Shown piece after piece: positions 33,544-41,300 of a DNA stretch of 64,000 nt. The translations under genes and the position numbers were made by a program. Each line of letters opens with the position of its first letter. Positions within the stretch are counted from its first letter, which is position 1. The notes beneath the pieces are model-generated. The model was not told the origin of the DNA. It was given only the letters and a program-made list of their open reading frames with translations, and made no database searches. Origin of the DNA: Ruminococcus sp. (lineage in GTDB: Bacteria; Bacillota; Clostridia; Oscillospirales; Ruminococcaceae); NCBI GenBank assembly GCA_030531185.1, contig JAUNOG010000003.1, positions 1-64,000 on the forward strand, read 5' to 3'.

Positions 33544-34295
33544 TGGCAGTTGTATTTGAAAGACCCCACGCTCTTTGCGACGTGCCTATGCATTACTGTC
33601 CCGGGTGTACTCACGGAATTATTCACCGTCTTGTGGCGGAGGTCATAGACGAAATGCAGATAGAGGGAGATACTATCGGAGTATGTCCCGTAGGCTGTTC
33701 GGTAATGGCTTACGACTATTTTAACTGCGATATGATAGAGGCTCCACACGGACGTGCGCCTGCGGTCGCTACGGGAGTTAAAAGATCAAAGCCCGACAGC
33801 TTTGTTTTCACCTATCAGGGCGACGGAGACCTTGCGGCGATAGGTACTGCCGAGATAGTCCACGCGGCGGCGAGAGGTGAGAACATCACTGTTATTTTCG
33901 TCAATAACACGACATACGGTATGACGGGAGGTCAAATGGCTCCTACTACTTTGCCGGGACAGGTTACGCAGACGTCCCCTTACGGCAGAGACCCCGAGAG
34001 AGAGGGTTATCCTATCAGAGTATGCGAAATGCTTGCGACTATGAGCGGAACCGCTCTTGCGCAGAGGGTCGCCGTCGATACGGTTCCCCATATCAAGGAG
34101 GCTAAAAAAGCTATAAGAAAGGCTTTTGAAAATCAGCGGGACAAAAAGGGCTTTTCTATCGTGGAGGTGCTTTCTACCTGTCCCACAAATTGGGGACTTG
34201 ACCCTGTAAAGGCTCTTGAAAGGCTTAGAAACGATATGATACCTTATTATCCTTTGGGAGTTTACCGTGAAGGGAAAGGGGACGGCGTTAAATGA
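33543..34295 (+). CDS. 2-oxoacid:ferredoxin oxidoreductase, beta (TPP) subunit
   Basis: A 250-residue TPP-binding subunit: [17 protein letters not shown] with the cysteines that can bind an iron-sulfur cluster, [16 protein letters not shown], and the TPP motif [20 protein letters not shown] followed by [19 protein letters not shown] 33543 overlaps the alpha stop and has GGGAGG nine bases upstream. Overlaps gamma by 4 bp. Together with the other subunits it oxidatively decarboxylates (or makes) acyl-CoA. Confidence 0.94.
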   Translation: MAVVFERPHALCDVPMHYCPGCTHGIIHRLVAEVIDEMQIEGDTIGVCPVGCSVMAYDYFNCDMIEAPHGRAPAVATGVKRSKPDSFVFTYQGDGDLAAIGTAEIVHAAARGENITVIFVNNTTYGMTGGQMAPTTLPGQVTQTSPYGRDPEREGYPIRVCEMLATMSGTALAQRVAVDTVPHIKEAKKAIRKAFENQRDKKGFSIVEVLSTCPTNWGLDPVKALERLRNDMIPYYPLGVYREGKGDGVK

Positions 34296-34825
34296 ACAAA
34301 GAAATACTTTTAGCGGGCTTCGGCGGACAGGGTATACTGTTCGCGGGAAAGGTTCTTGCCTACTCGGGGCTTGAAGCGGGACGTGAAATTTCGTGGCTGC
34401 CCTCCTACGGTCCTGAAATGAGAGGCGGAACGGCGAACTGTTCCGTAGTCATAGGGGACGAGCCTGTGGGTTCTCCGCTGGTGACGGAGCCTGATATTCT
34501 GCTGGTAATGAACACTCCCTCTTATGACAAATTTATCGGGGCGGTCAAAAAGGGCGGAAAGGTATTTGCCGACACCTCAATGGTAGATATATCGTCGCAG
34601 AGGGAAGATATAGATTTTTACGGAATTCCCGCAACGGGACTTTCGGGAGAAAACGGTCTTGACGGTATGGCGAACATTATTCTTTTGGGCAGAGCGCTTA
34701 AAGAAAGCGGACTTTTCACCCTTGAAGAGGTTACTGCGGGACTTGAAAAATGCATTCCCGCAAAGAAAAAGAACCTGCTTGAGAAAAATCTGGAGGCTCT
34801 TAAGATAGGTATGAAAAGCGAATAA
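34292..34825 (+). CDS. 2-oxoacid:ferredoxin oxidoreductase, gamma subunit
   Basis: A 177-residue catalytic-domain subunit: start [20 protein letters not shown], then [20 protein letters not shown], both classical for the gamma domain. It completes the four-subunit enzyme and is last in the operon. Translation is coupled with the beta subunit by a 4-bp overlap. A strong bidirectional terminator follows at 34831. Confidence 0.94.
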   Translation: MNKEILLAGFGGQGILFAGKVLAYSGLEAGREISWLPSYGPEMRGGTANCSVVIGDEPVGSPLVTEPDILLVMNTPSYDKFIGAVKKGGKVFADTSMVDISSQREDIDFYGIPATGLSGENGLDGMANIILLGRALKESGLFTLEEVTAGLEKCIPAKKKNLLEKNLEALKIGMKSE

Positions 34826-34830
34826 AATTC

Positions 34831-34880
34831 AGTCGGCGGAGGAAAAATTGCACCTCCGCCGACTGTTTGATTTTATTTTG
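34831..34880. terminator. Bidirectional intrinsic terminator
   Basis: A 12-bp perfect stem (34831-34842 with 34853-34864) flanked by T-rich sequence on the plus side and by AAAATT on the other, between convergent operons. Confidence 0.88.
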
Positions 34881-35595
34881 ATTTTTTCGTTATCATTTTG
34901 TATGCCAATACTACCCCTGCGGCGATCTCCAGTACTGCGAATATGCAGAATGCCGCAAAAATTATTCTGTAATGAGGCAGCGATGAAAAATCAACTCCGA
35001 TAATAATGCCTGCTTTGGGGTTTTCGGGATTTAAAGCACGGTATATGACTATGCCCCAGATAAGGTTCAGCACATAAAGTATTCCTGCGGCGCAGTACCA
35101 CATTTTTTTATCTTTTATATAGGCAAGCGCAGGCATTGTGAAGTATACTCCCAGAGCCATAATCAGAGGGAACATATTTCCTGCCGATAAAACGGGCTTA
35201 TTGTCGGGGAAGTAGCTTCTTATTTCAAGCAAAATATTGTCTAAATCAAAGCCGCCGTCAAATATTCCGAATAATATGAATAACGCAGTCATTGCGATAA
35301 ACATAGCTATCATCTCTGTGACCGCATATCTGTATGAATACAGCAGACGCTTTTTATCCGACAACGGCAGAACAGACAGTACGTTCGGACGGTTGGTATA
35401 GCCGTCGTAGATCTGATAGGGCGCACAGCCTCCGAAATAAAACATCATAACGTAAAAATTACAGTCATTTGCTCCGAAAAGCCACATATAAGTAACCGCA
35501 AATACCAGCATTGCAAATACCCACTTGAACAAACCTTTAAGCTTTGTTCCGTTTATTGTCATTGCGGTCTTATATCCTTTGTATGTCGTCTCCAT
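34873..35595 (-). CDS. ABC-2-like permease of a GntR-ABC module
   Basis: A 240-residue membrane protein with six hydrophobic segments (about residues 22-40, 45-65, 95-115, 140-160, 170-190 and 210-235). ATG 35595 has GGGAGG nine bases upstream and is 4 bp after the ATPase stop. Conserved features are few, as usual for this class. Third gene of the GntR-ATPase-permease operon, so it is probably the membrane half of an exporter, perhaps involved in envelope stress. Ends in the shared terminator. Confidence 0.85.
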   Translation of the reverse strand: METTYKGYKTAMTINGTKLKGLFKWVFAMLVFAVTYMWLFGANDCNFYVMMFYFGGCAPYQIYDGYTNRPNVLSVLPLSDKKRLLYSYRYAVTEMIAMFIAMTALFILFGIFDGGFDLDNILLEIRSYFPDNKPVLSAGNMFPLIMALGVYFTMPALAYIKDKKMWYCAAGILYVLNLIWGIVIYRALNPENPKAGIIIGVDFSSLPHYRIIFAAFCIFAVLEIAAGVVLAYKMITKKSK

Positions 35596-35599
35596 ATCA

Positions 35600-36445
35600 T
35601 CAGTCCTCCCTTTCCGTAAATGCAAGCATTATTTCCTCGACCGTCGGGATTACCGCCGTTACGCTCGGCTTGGTGTAAATATCCTTTCTGTCTGTAAGTC
35701 CCTCGGTGCCGAATGCGCTGTATTTCACGCCTATGAGAGCCTCGCATTCCGAGGGGGTGAGCGTGCCGCTTTCAGCTCGGATAAGTCTGTATCTGTCCTG
35801 AAGATTATCCTTGCTGTCGGAGAAAATTATTTTTCCGTCGTCGAGCAGAGTGATGTAATCCGCTATTTTATCCAGATCTGAGGTGATGTGGGTGGAAAGC
35901 AGTACGGTATGGTTTTCGTCCAGCATAAAGTCCGCAAGCATATCGATTATCTCAGACCTGTCCGCTGGGTCTATGCCCGTGGTAGGCTCGTCAAGAATAA
36001 GCGTCTGGGGTCTGAGCGACATTACAGCAATAAGCTGAAGTTTTTTCTTCATACCGAAGGAAAGCTTACACAGCTTAGTTTTCCTTTCGATATGAAAGAA
36101 GTCCAGATATCTGCTGAAAAAAGTACCGTCGAATTTCGGATACACCTTTTCGTAACGTTCAAGCAGATCTTTAACCTTTAATTCATCGTTGAACATCAGT
36201 TCGTCAAACACCACAGCCATTTGTGAAAAGTATGTTACTCTGTCGCCGTACGCTGTAATTCCGTTGATTTTGACCTCGCCCGAGTAATCGCAGCTGTCCG
36301 CCGCGCATTTGATAAGAGTGGATTTGCCCGCGCCGTTTCGTCCGATAAGTCCCATAACCGTTCCCTGCGGTACGGTGAGGTTTATGTTTTGCAGAGTGAA
36401 TTTCCCGAAATCCACATTCAGATTTGTTATCTCAATTCCGTTCAT
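35600..36445 (-). CDS. ABC transporter ATP-binding protein of a GntR-ABC module
   Basis: A 281-residue ATPase: Walker A GLIGRNGAGKSTLIKCA, signature LSFGMKKKLQLIAVM and Walker B LILDEPTTGIDP, then the switch LLSTHITSDLDKIAD. The C-terminal 60 residues form the extra helical part common in YtrB-like ATPases. The gene overlaps the GntR gene by 14 bp on one side and the permease is 4 bp away. Equivalent to the ytr operon layout of Bacillus (wall-antibiotic response). Confidence 0.92.
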   Translation of the reverse strand: MNGIEITNLNVDFGKFTLQNINLTVPQGTVMGLIGRNGAGKSTLIKCAADSCDYSGEVKINGITAYGDRVTYFSQMAVVFDELMFNDELKVKDLLERYEKVYPKFDGTFFSRYLDFFHIERKTKLCKLSFGMKKKLQLIAVMSLRPQTLILDEPTTGIDPADRSEIIDMLADFMLDENHTVLLSTHITSDLDKIADYITLLDDGKIIFSDSKDNLQDRYRLIRAESGTLTPSECEALIGVKYSAFGTEGLTDRKDIYTKPSVTAVIPTVEEIMLAFTERED

Positions 36446-36824
36446 TGCCGTTTATCTCCTTATAAATTTTTTCTAATGCCGATTTGACTTCCGTTTCGTT
36501 GATACCATACTGCTTTGCCAAGGAAACCGCGTCGCGCAGATGTTCCTCCACCAGCTGTAAATGATTGTCTCTCACGCTTTCGGCGCTGATCTCAGCCACA
36601 AAAATGCCTTTGCCCTGATGACTTACCAGCACGCCCTCCTCGCACAGATCGTCGTAGGCTCTTTTACTGGTTATGACCCCGACTTTAAGCTCCTTTGCAA
36701 GCATTCGTATGGAGGGAAGCTGTTCGCCGCTTTTCAGCGCGCCGCTGAATACCTGCTCTTTTATCTGCTGTTTTATCTGTTCGTATATAGGTATCTGCGA
36801 CAGGCTTGAAACTATCAGTTTCAT
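36432..36824 (-). CDS. GntR-family regulator, YtrA type
   Basis: A 130-residue regulator with an N-terminal winged helix (PIYEQIKQQIKEQVFSGALK, LPSIRMLAKELKVGVITSKR, DLCEEGVLVSHQGKGIFV) and only a short helical tail, as in the YtrA subfamily that lacks a ligand-binding domain. ATG 36824 has AAGGAGG eight bases upstream. It is the first gene of its operon and should bind the inverted repeat over its own promoter (36877-36918). Confidence 0.92.
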   Translation of the reverse strand: MKLIVSSLSQIPIYEQIKQQIKEQVFSGALKSGEQLPSIRMLAKELKVGVITSKRAYDDLCEEGVLVSHQGKGIFVAEISAESVRDNHLQLVEEHLRDAVSLAKQYGINETEVKSALEKIYKEINGNERN

Positions 36825-36876
36825 AAAAGCGTTCCTCCTTTTGTTCTTTTTGTCATTGTAATTACAACTGTGACTG

Positions 36877-36929
36877 CTGTATCTATCCGTCACTGCTGTA
36901 ATTATATTATAGATACAGTTAAAAGTCAA
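36877..36929 (-). promoter_or_regulatory. Promoter with overlapping GntR operator
   Basis: On the minus strand TTGACT (36924-36929) and TATAAT (36901-36906) are 17 bases apart. CTGTATCTAT at 36877-36886 is exactly inverted as ATAGATACAG at 36909-36918, so the inverted repeat brackets the -10 box. Autorepression is the likely use. Confidence 0.8.
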
Positions 36930-37025
36930 TAGCAATCTCCAAAAATACTATACAAATTTTCAGGATTTTTTTGGCGATACTGCATAATGCGCAAGTATAG
37001 CAAAATGTTAAATTTCCTCTAAACT

Positions 37026-37054
37026 GTTGATTATTATATAAAGATGTGTTATAA
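37026..37054 (+). promoter_or_regulatory. Promoter for the amino-acid ABC importer
   Basis: TTGATT and TATAAT with a 17-base spacer, about 60 bases before the binding-protein start. Confidence 0.8.
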
Positions 37055-37116
37055 TATTACTTAAAGTGTATTTGCACTGGGTCATAAAAAATTGATAGTG
37101 AAAGGGAAATGAAGTT

Positions 37117-37896
37117 ATGAAAAAGTTTTTTTCAGGTATGGTTGCTTTCTCCTTGGCGGCTGTTATGATGACAGGCTGCGGAGTTCCCGCCAACGAGGTG
37201 CATTCTGCCGACGATCTGGAAAATAAGACTATCGGCGTTCAGCTCGGCACTACGGGCGATACTCTTGCCAGCGATATCGAGGGCGCTAAAATGGAGAGAT
37301 TTAACAAGGGAGTTGACGCTATTCAGGCTCTAAAGCAGGGCAAGGTCGACGCGGTTATTATCGACTATCAGCCTGCAAGCGTTTTTGTTGAAAAGAACGA
37401 CGATCTTGAAATTCTTGACGAGGCGTTCGCGGACGAGGAGTACGCTATCGCTATGAAGCTGGACAACACAGAGCTTCAGGCTGAGATTAACGGCGCGCTC
37501 AAGGAGCTTGAGGAGGACGGCACTCTCCAGAAGATCAGAGACAATTACGAGGGCGACGGCGCGGGAGAAAGCGTTTACACTTCACCCGAGGGCGTTGACA
37601 GAAGCAAGGGAATTCTTGTAATGGCGACAAATGCGGAGTTTCCTCCTTATGAGAGCAAGGAAAACGATACTATCGTAGGTTTTGACGTTGATATGATGAA
37701 CGCCGTTTGTGATAAGCTCGGTTATGAATTACAGATCGACGATATGGCTTTCGACTCTATCATTCCTGCCGTTCAGTCGGGTAAGGCGGACGTAGGCGTT
37801 GCGGGTATGACCGCTACAGAGGAAAGAAAGCAGAACGTACTGTTTTCGGATTCTTATACTACATCACGTCAGGTAATAGTTGTAAGAAAGGATTAA
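37117..37896 (+). CDS. Amino-acid ABC solute-binding lipoprotein with swapped (circularly permuted) halves
   Basis: A 259-residue family 3 solute-binding lipoprotein (lipobox MMTGC, Cys 21). In normal members the order is first-lobe start (VATNAEFPPYE...GFDVD), then crossover (DDL.GK..GVQ.GTTGD), then the C-terminal lobe-1 return. Here the second part comes first: SADDLENKTIGVQLGTTGD at residues 30-48, ILDEAFADEEYAIAM at 99-113, GTLQKIRDNYEG at 135-146; then a linker (147-165); then ILVMATNAEFPPYES (166-180), IVGFDVDMMNAVCDKLGY (186-203) and FSDSYTTSRQVIVVRKD (243-259). Each lobe is present once, so the chain is circularly permuted with new ends at the hinge crossover. Upstream of its permease and ATPase. 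Confidence 0.9.
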   Translation: MKKFFSGMVAFSLAAVMMTGCGVPANEVHSADDLENKTIGVQLGTTGDTLASDIEGAKMERFNKGVDAIQALKQGKVDAVIIDYQPASVFVEKNDDLEILDEAFADEEYAIAMKLDNTELQAEINGALKELEEDGTLQKIRDNYEGDGAGESVYTSPEGVDRSKGILVMATNAEFPPYESKENDTIVGFDVDMMNAVCDKLGYELQIDDMAFDSIIPAVQSGKADVGVAGMTATEERKQNVLFSDSYTTSRQVIVVRKD

Positions 37897-37962
37897 TAGC
37901 CAATACAACGCGGCGGCGCATTGACAGCCGCCCGTTTTTGTATGAGAAAGGAAGTGTGTCTG

Positions 37963-38652
37963 TTGAGCTTTACCGAAAGCTTTAAGCAGAATTTTATCGA
38001 AAACAACCGATGGCATTACCTTGTTGACGGACTTGGAACAACTCTTCTTATAACTCTTCTGGCAGTCATACTGGGTATGGTACTGGGATTTTTAGTCGCT
38101 ATTGTCAGGTCAACTTATGATAAAACGGGTAAGATGAAGATACTCAACGTTATATGCAGGATATACCTTACCGTTATAAGAGGTACGCCTGTCGTAGTTC
38201 AGCTATTGATAATTTATTTTGTAATTTTTGCAAGCGTTCCTATTTCAAAGACCTTTGTGGCAGTTATTGCTTTCGGTATCAATTCGGGAGCTTATGTTGC
38301 GGAGATAGTCCGCTCTGGAATAATGTCGCTTGACCAAGGACAGTTTGAGGCGGGCAGAAGTCTGGGCCTTAACTACCGCCAGACTATGACGTCTATCATT
38401 CTTCCGCAGGCTTTTAAAAACGTTCTTCCCGCCCTAGCCAACGAGTGTATCGTACTGCTTAAAGAAACCTCCGTTGCGGGCTACATAGCCATTCAGGATC
38501 TTACAAAGGGAGGAGACATTATCCGTTCGCAGACCTTTTCGGCGTTTATGCCGCTTATCTCGGTAGCCGTGATATATCTTGTAATGGTAATGATCTTAAC
38601 TCATCTTGTATCAAAGCTTGAAAGGAGGCTGGCGCAAAGTGATAGACGTTAA
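37963..38652 (+). CDS. Amino-acid ABC transporter permease
   Basis: A 229-residue His/Glu/Gln-type permease: membrane segments about residues 20-45, 65-90, 95-115, 150-170 and 190-215, with [15 protein letters not shown] and the [22 protein letters not shown] coupling helix. TTG at 37963 has AGGAAG eight bases upstream; an ATG 7 codons earlier has no good site. Overlaps the ATPase by 14 bp. Confidence 0.93.
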   Translation: MSFTESFKQNFIENNRWHYLVDGLGTTLLITLLAVILGMVLGFLVAIVRSTYDKTGKMKILNVICRIYLTVIRGTPVVVQLLIIYFVIFASVPISKTFVAVIAFGINSGAYVAEIVRSGIMSLDQGQFEAGRSLGLNYRQTMTSIILPQAFKNVLPALANECIVLLKETSVAGYIAIQDLTKGGDIIRSQTFSAFMPLISVAVIYLVMVMILTHLVSKLERRLAQSDRR

Positions 38653-39364
38653 GGGCTTGTGCAAAAGCTTCGGAGATATTGAAGTCTTAAAGGGCATTGA
38701 CGAGCATATCGAAAAGGGTGAGAAGGTCGTTATCGTAGGCCCCTCCGGCTCGGGAAAATCTACGTTTCTGCGCTGTCTTAACCTTATGGAGACTCCTACC
38801 GCGGGCACTATTATTTTTGAGGGGCAGGATATAACCGCCGCCTCCGACCACGAGATAAACAAGGTAAGGCAGCGTATGGGAATGGTTTTCCAGCATTTCA
38901 ATCTTTTCCCGCATTTGACTATACAAAAGAATATTACTCTTGCGCCTGTTAAGCTGGGACTTATGTCTCAGGCGGAGGCGGACATAAAGGCTTTGGAACT
39001 GTTGGAAAGAGTAGGTCTGCCCGACAAGGCGGAAACCTATCCGGGAATGCTGTCGGGCGGTCAAAAGCAGAGAATTGCTATAGCGCGTTCCCTTGCGATG
39101 AACCCCGACGTTATGCTGTTTGACGAACCGACCTCCGCGCTTGACCCCGAAATGGTAGGCGAGGTACTGGAGCTTATGAAACAGCTTGCCGAGGACGGTA
39201 TGACAATGGTAGTAGTTACCCACGAAATGGGCTTTGCGAGAGAGGTTGCGTCCAGAGTACTGTTTATGTCCGACGGCTATGTACTGGAGCAGAACACTCC
39301 CGAGGAGTTTTTTGCAAATCCCGAAAATCCTAGGCTTAAAGAGTTTCTGTCTAAGATACTATAG
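38639..39364 (+). CDS. Amino-acid ABC transporter ATP-binding protein
   Basis: A 241-residue GlnQ-like ATPase: Walker [15 protein letters not shown]-loop [14 protein letters not shown], signature [16 protein letters not shown], Walker [17 protein letters not shown]. Starts at GTG 38639, with AAAGGAGG nine bases upstream. It ends the importer operon. Polar amino acids are the usual cargo of this subfamily. Confidence 0.94.
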   Translation: MIDVKGLCKSFGDIEVLKGIDEHIEKGEKVVIVGPSGSGKSTFLRCLNLMETPTAGTIIFEGQDITAASDHEINKVRQRMGMVFQHFNLFPHLTIQKNITLAPVKLGLMSQAEADIKALELLERVGLPDKAETYPGMLSGGQKQRIAIARSLAMNPDVMLFDEPTSALDPEMVGEVLELMKQLAEDGMTMVVVTHEMGFAREVASRVLFMSDGYVLEQNTPEEFFANPENPRLKEFLSKIL

Positions 39365-39522
39365 CGTAGCGTAACGGATACGTCTTAGTCGGAATAACCG
39401 AATTTACATGGGACGATTTGTGTAAACATACAAAATTCTCAAAGCATTGCAGCAAATTATACTTTTTGACACACTCTACTTACAGAGTTCAAAGTATAAT
39501 AACTGTTTTAAGGGGGATTTTT

Positions 39523-40614
39523 ATGTTTAAGAAATATTTAGCGATACTTTCCGCATTGGTAATTGCACTTGGAGTGACTTCCTGTTCCAAGGGTACTGAA
39601 AGCACGGATTCCAAAGCCGACTCAAATGTTTTTGAAAACGCTGAAGATGAAGAGAAGTATCTTTTTCTTCCCGACGGAGTAAGTCTCGATAAGGAGCACG
39701 AATACGACCCCGAGGACGGAGTCTGGTCTGATTATAAAAAAGGGCTTATAAAGTACATTGAGATATTTCCCGACGAGGAGGGTTATATAAGCTATGATCC
39801 AATGGGCGTAAAGTTTGCTCTGCCTGAGAAAAGTCACGCATATCTGTTTCCTGAAACTCGGGTTGGTGACTATGAAAATTTTATTATAATTACAGATGAG
39901 TGGTTTCCCGACGTTAACAGCTATATAATGATTTCGACCGGCACTTCAGCTGAGTTGGAAATAAGACCATATTATGATGATGTTAAAGAATTCTTGTATC
40001 CTGATTATCAGACTTACAGAAGCGCACTGAAATCTCAGCTGAAAAAATTTACTCCTGTGCTGGCTGCTGCGGAAGAAATTTACATATATAATTATTTTGG
40101 TATTTCGGACAATAATAATCTTACTAAAAATTCAGATGAAAAAACTGAAGAAACAAAAGATAAGATTGACAGTATGATATCCTCCGAGGAATTTGATTTA
40201 CTGGGAACAGGTATAATGTGGTCGGCACACGGCTATGCACCTGACAGTGAGATGTCCGATGTGGAAAGTGAAGTATCAGATGACGGAAATAGATTTGATT
40301 TGCAAATGAATTATTCCGTTAAGCGTTACGGTATAGATACGGATAAGAGTGTTCACTGGATTGCTGATGTAAATTCTGACGATACAACAGGTATCATAGC
40401 AAAGCGTGTGGAATTTTCTTATGATGTAAAAACCGATATGCGTTTTGACGAGGACGGATTTTTGTCAAGTATCAGCACATATATTCCCGATAACTGGAAC
40501 GGAGATACTTATTGTAACAATTATTTTGTTCCGGATAATATTTTAGGCAAGAGTTCTCCTATAACAGTCGAGTATGACAAGAAAATGGAAAGGGATAATA
40601 GGTGGACCCAATAA
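39523..40614 (+). CDS. Secreted lipoprotein, function unknown
   Basis: A 363-residue lipoprotein (signal ending VTSC, Cys at residue 20), then an acidic Lys/Asp/Glu region and an extracellular domain rich in Tyr, Asp and Ser with DEGYISYDPMGV-like beta sequence. ATG 39523 has AAGGGGG seven bases upstream; the open frame upstream has no site. AT-richer than the neighbouring transporter genes. No recognised family. The next gene, a GNAT, is 38 bp downstream. Confidence 0.75.
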   Translation: MFKKYLAILSALVIALGVTSCSKGTESTDSKADSNVFENAEDEEKYLFLPDGVSLDKEHEYDPEDGVWSDYKKGLIKYIEIFPDEEGYISYDPMGVKFALPEKSHAYLFPETRVGDYENFIIITDEWFPDVNSYIMISTGTSAELEIRPYYDDVKEFLYPDYQTYRSALKSQLKKFTPVLAAAEEIYIYNYFGISDNNNLTKNSDEKTEETKDKIDSMISSEEFDLLGTGIMWSAHGYAPDSEMSDVESEVSDDGNRFDLQMNYSVKRYGIDTDKSVHWIADVNSDDTTGIIAKRVEFSYDVKTDMRFDEDGFLSSISTYIPDNWNGDTYCNNYFVPDNILGKSSPITVEYDKKMERDNRWTQ

Positions 40615-40652
40615 TTTTTATGCTCTGATGAAGTTAAAAGCGAGGTATTTAA

Positions 40653-41084
40653 ATGAGTGGATTTACATTGAAAATCGCAGAGGGACTTGAAAACAATCCC
40701 GACGCAAAATTAATAAGAGAGAACGTGTTCGTTTACGAGCAGGGTTTTGAGAAAGAATTCGACGACATAGACCCCAAAGCCGTTCACTGCGTGGTTTACG
40801 GCGGAGGCTTTCCCGTTGCCGCAGGCAGAATGTTTAACTGCGACGGACAGGCTCATATCGGAAGAATTGCTGTGGTCAAGGCGTACCGAGGAAAGAAGAT
40901 AGGTTCAACGGTAGTGTCTGCGCTGGAGGATTACGCCAAGGCGCACGGGTATAAGGAAACGGCGCTGTCCGCTCAGGTGAGGGCGAAGGAGTTTTACCAA
41001 AAGCTTGGCTACAAGGAATTCGGCGAGGAATTTTTTGACGAGTACTGTCCTCACATTATGATGAAAAAAATTATATCCGAATAG
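40653..41084 (+). CDS. GNAT-family N-acetyltransferase
   Basis: A 143-residue GNAT: GRMFNCDGQAHIGRIAVVK then the acetyl-CoA loop AYRGKKIGSTVVSALEDYA (R-x-x-x-x-x-G-type), followed by ALSAQVRAKEFYQKLGYKEFG and the C-terminal PHIMMKK. The type resembles ElaA-like or YitI-like enzymes that act on small amines. Substrate unknown. A strong terminator follows at 41092. Confidence 0.9.
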   Translation: MSGFTLKIAEGLENNPDAKLIRENVFVYEQGFEKEFDDIDPKAVHCVVYGGGFPVAAGRMFNCDGQAHIGRIAVVKAYRGKKIGSTVVSALEDYAKAHGYKETALSAQVRAKEFYQKLGYKEFGEEFFDEYCPHIMMKKIISE

Positions 41085-41091
41085 GAAATAT

Positions 41092-41120
41092 GAGACGGAA
41101 CTCAAAGTCCGTCTCTTTTT
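41092..41120 (+). terminator. Intrinsic terminator after the GNAT gene
   Basis: GAGACGGA pairs with TCCGTCTC around an 8-base loop, followed by five T. Confidence 0.9.
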
Positions 41121-41241
41121 ATATGCTTGCGCAGAAATCAATTTTTAGAATACGTAACCCCGATTACGCAATTAGCGAAAACAGCAAATATTCTATTTGG
41201 TTAAAAGATTTATGATCTGCGCAATATGTTTTAAATTCCTA

Positions 41242-41270
41242 TTGCATTTTATAAAAATGTGTGCTATAAT
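41242..41270 (+). promoter_or_regulatory. Promoter for the cellulase
   Basis: TTGCAT and TATAAT with a 17-base spacer, about 31 bases before the start at 41301. Confidence 0.8.
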
Positions 41271-41300
41271 TTATTTAATTAATAAAATGGGAGGTAAATT

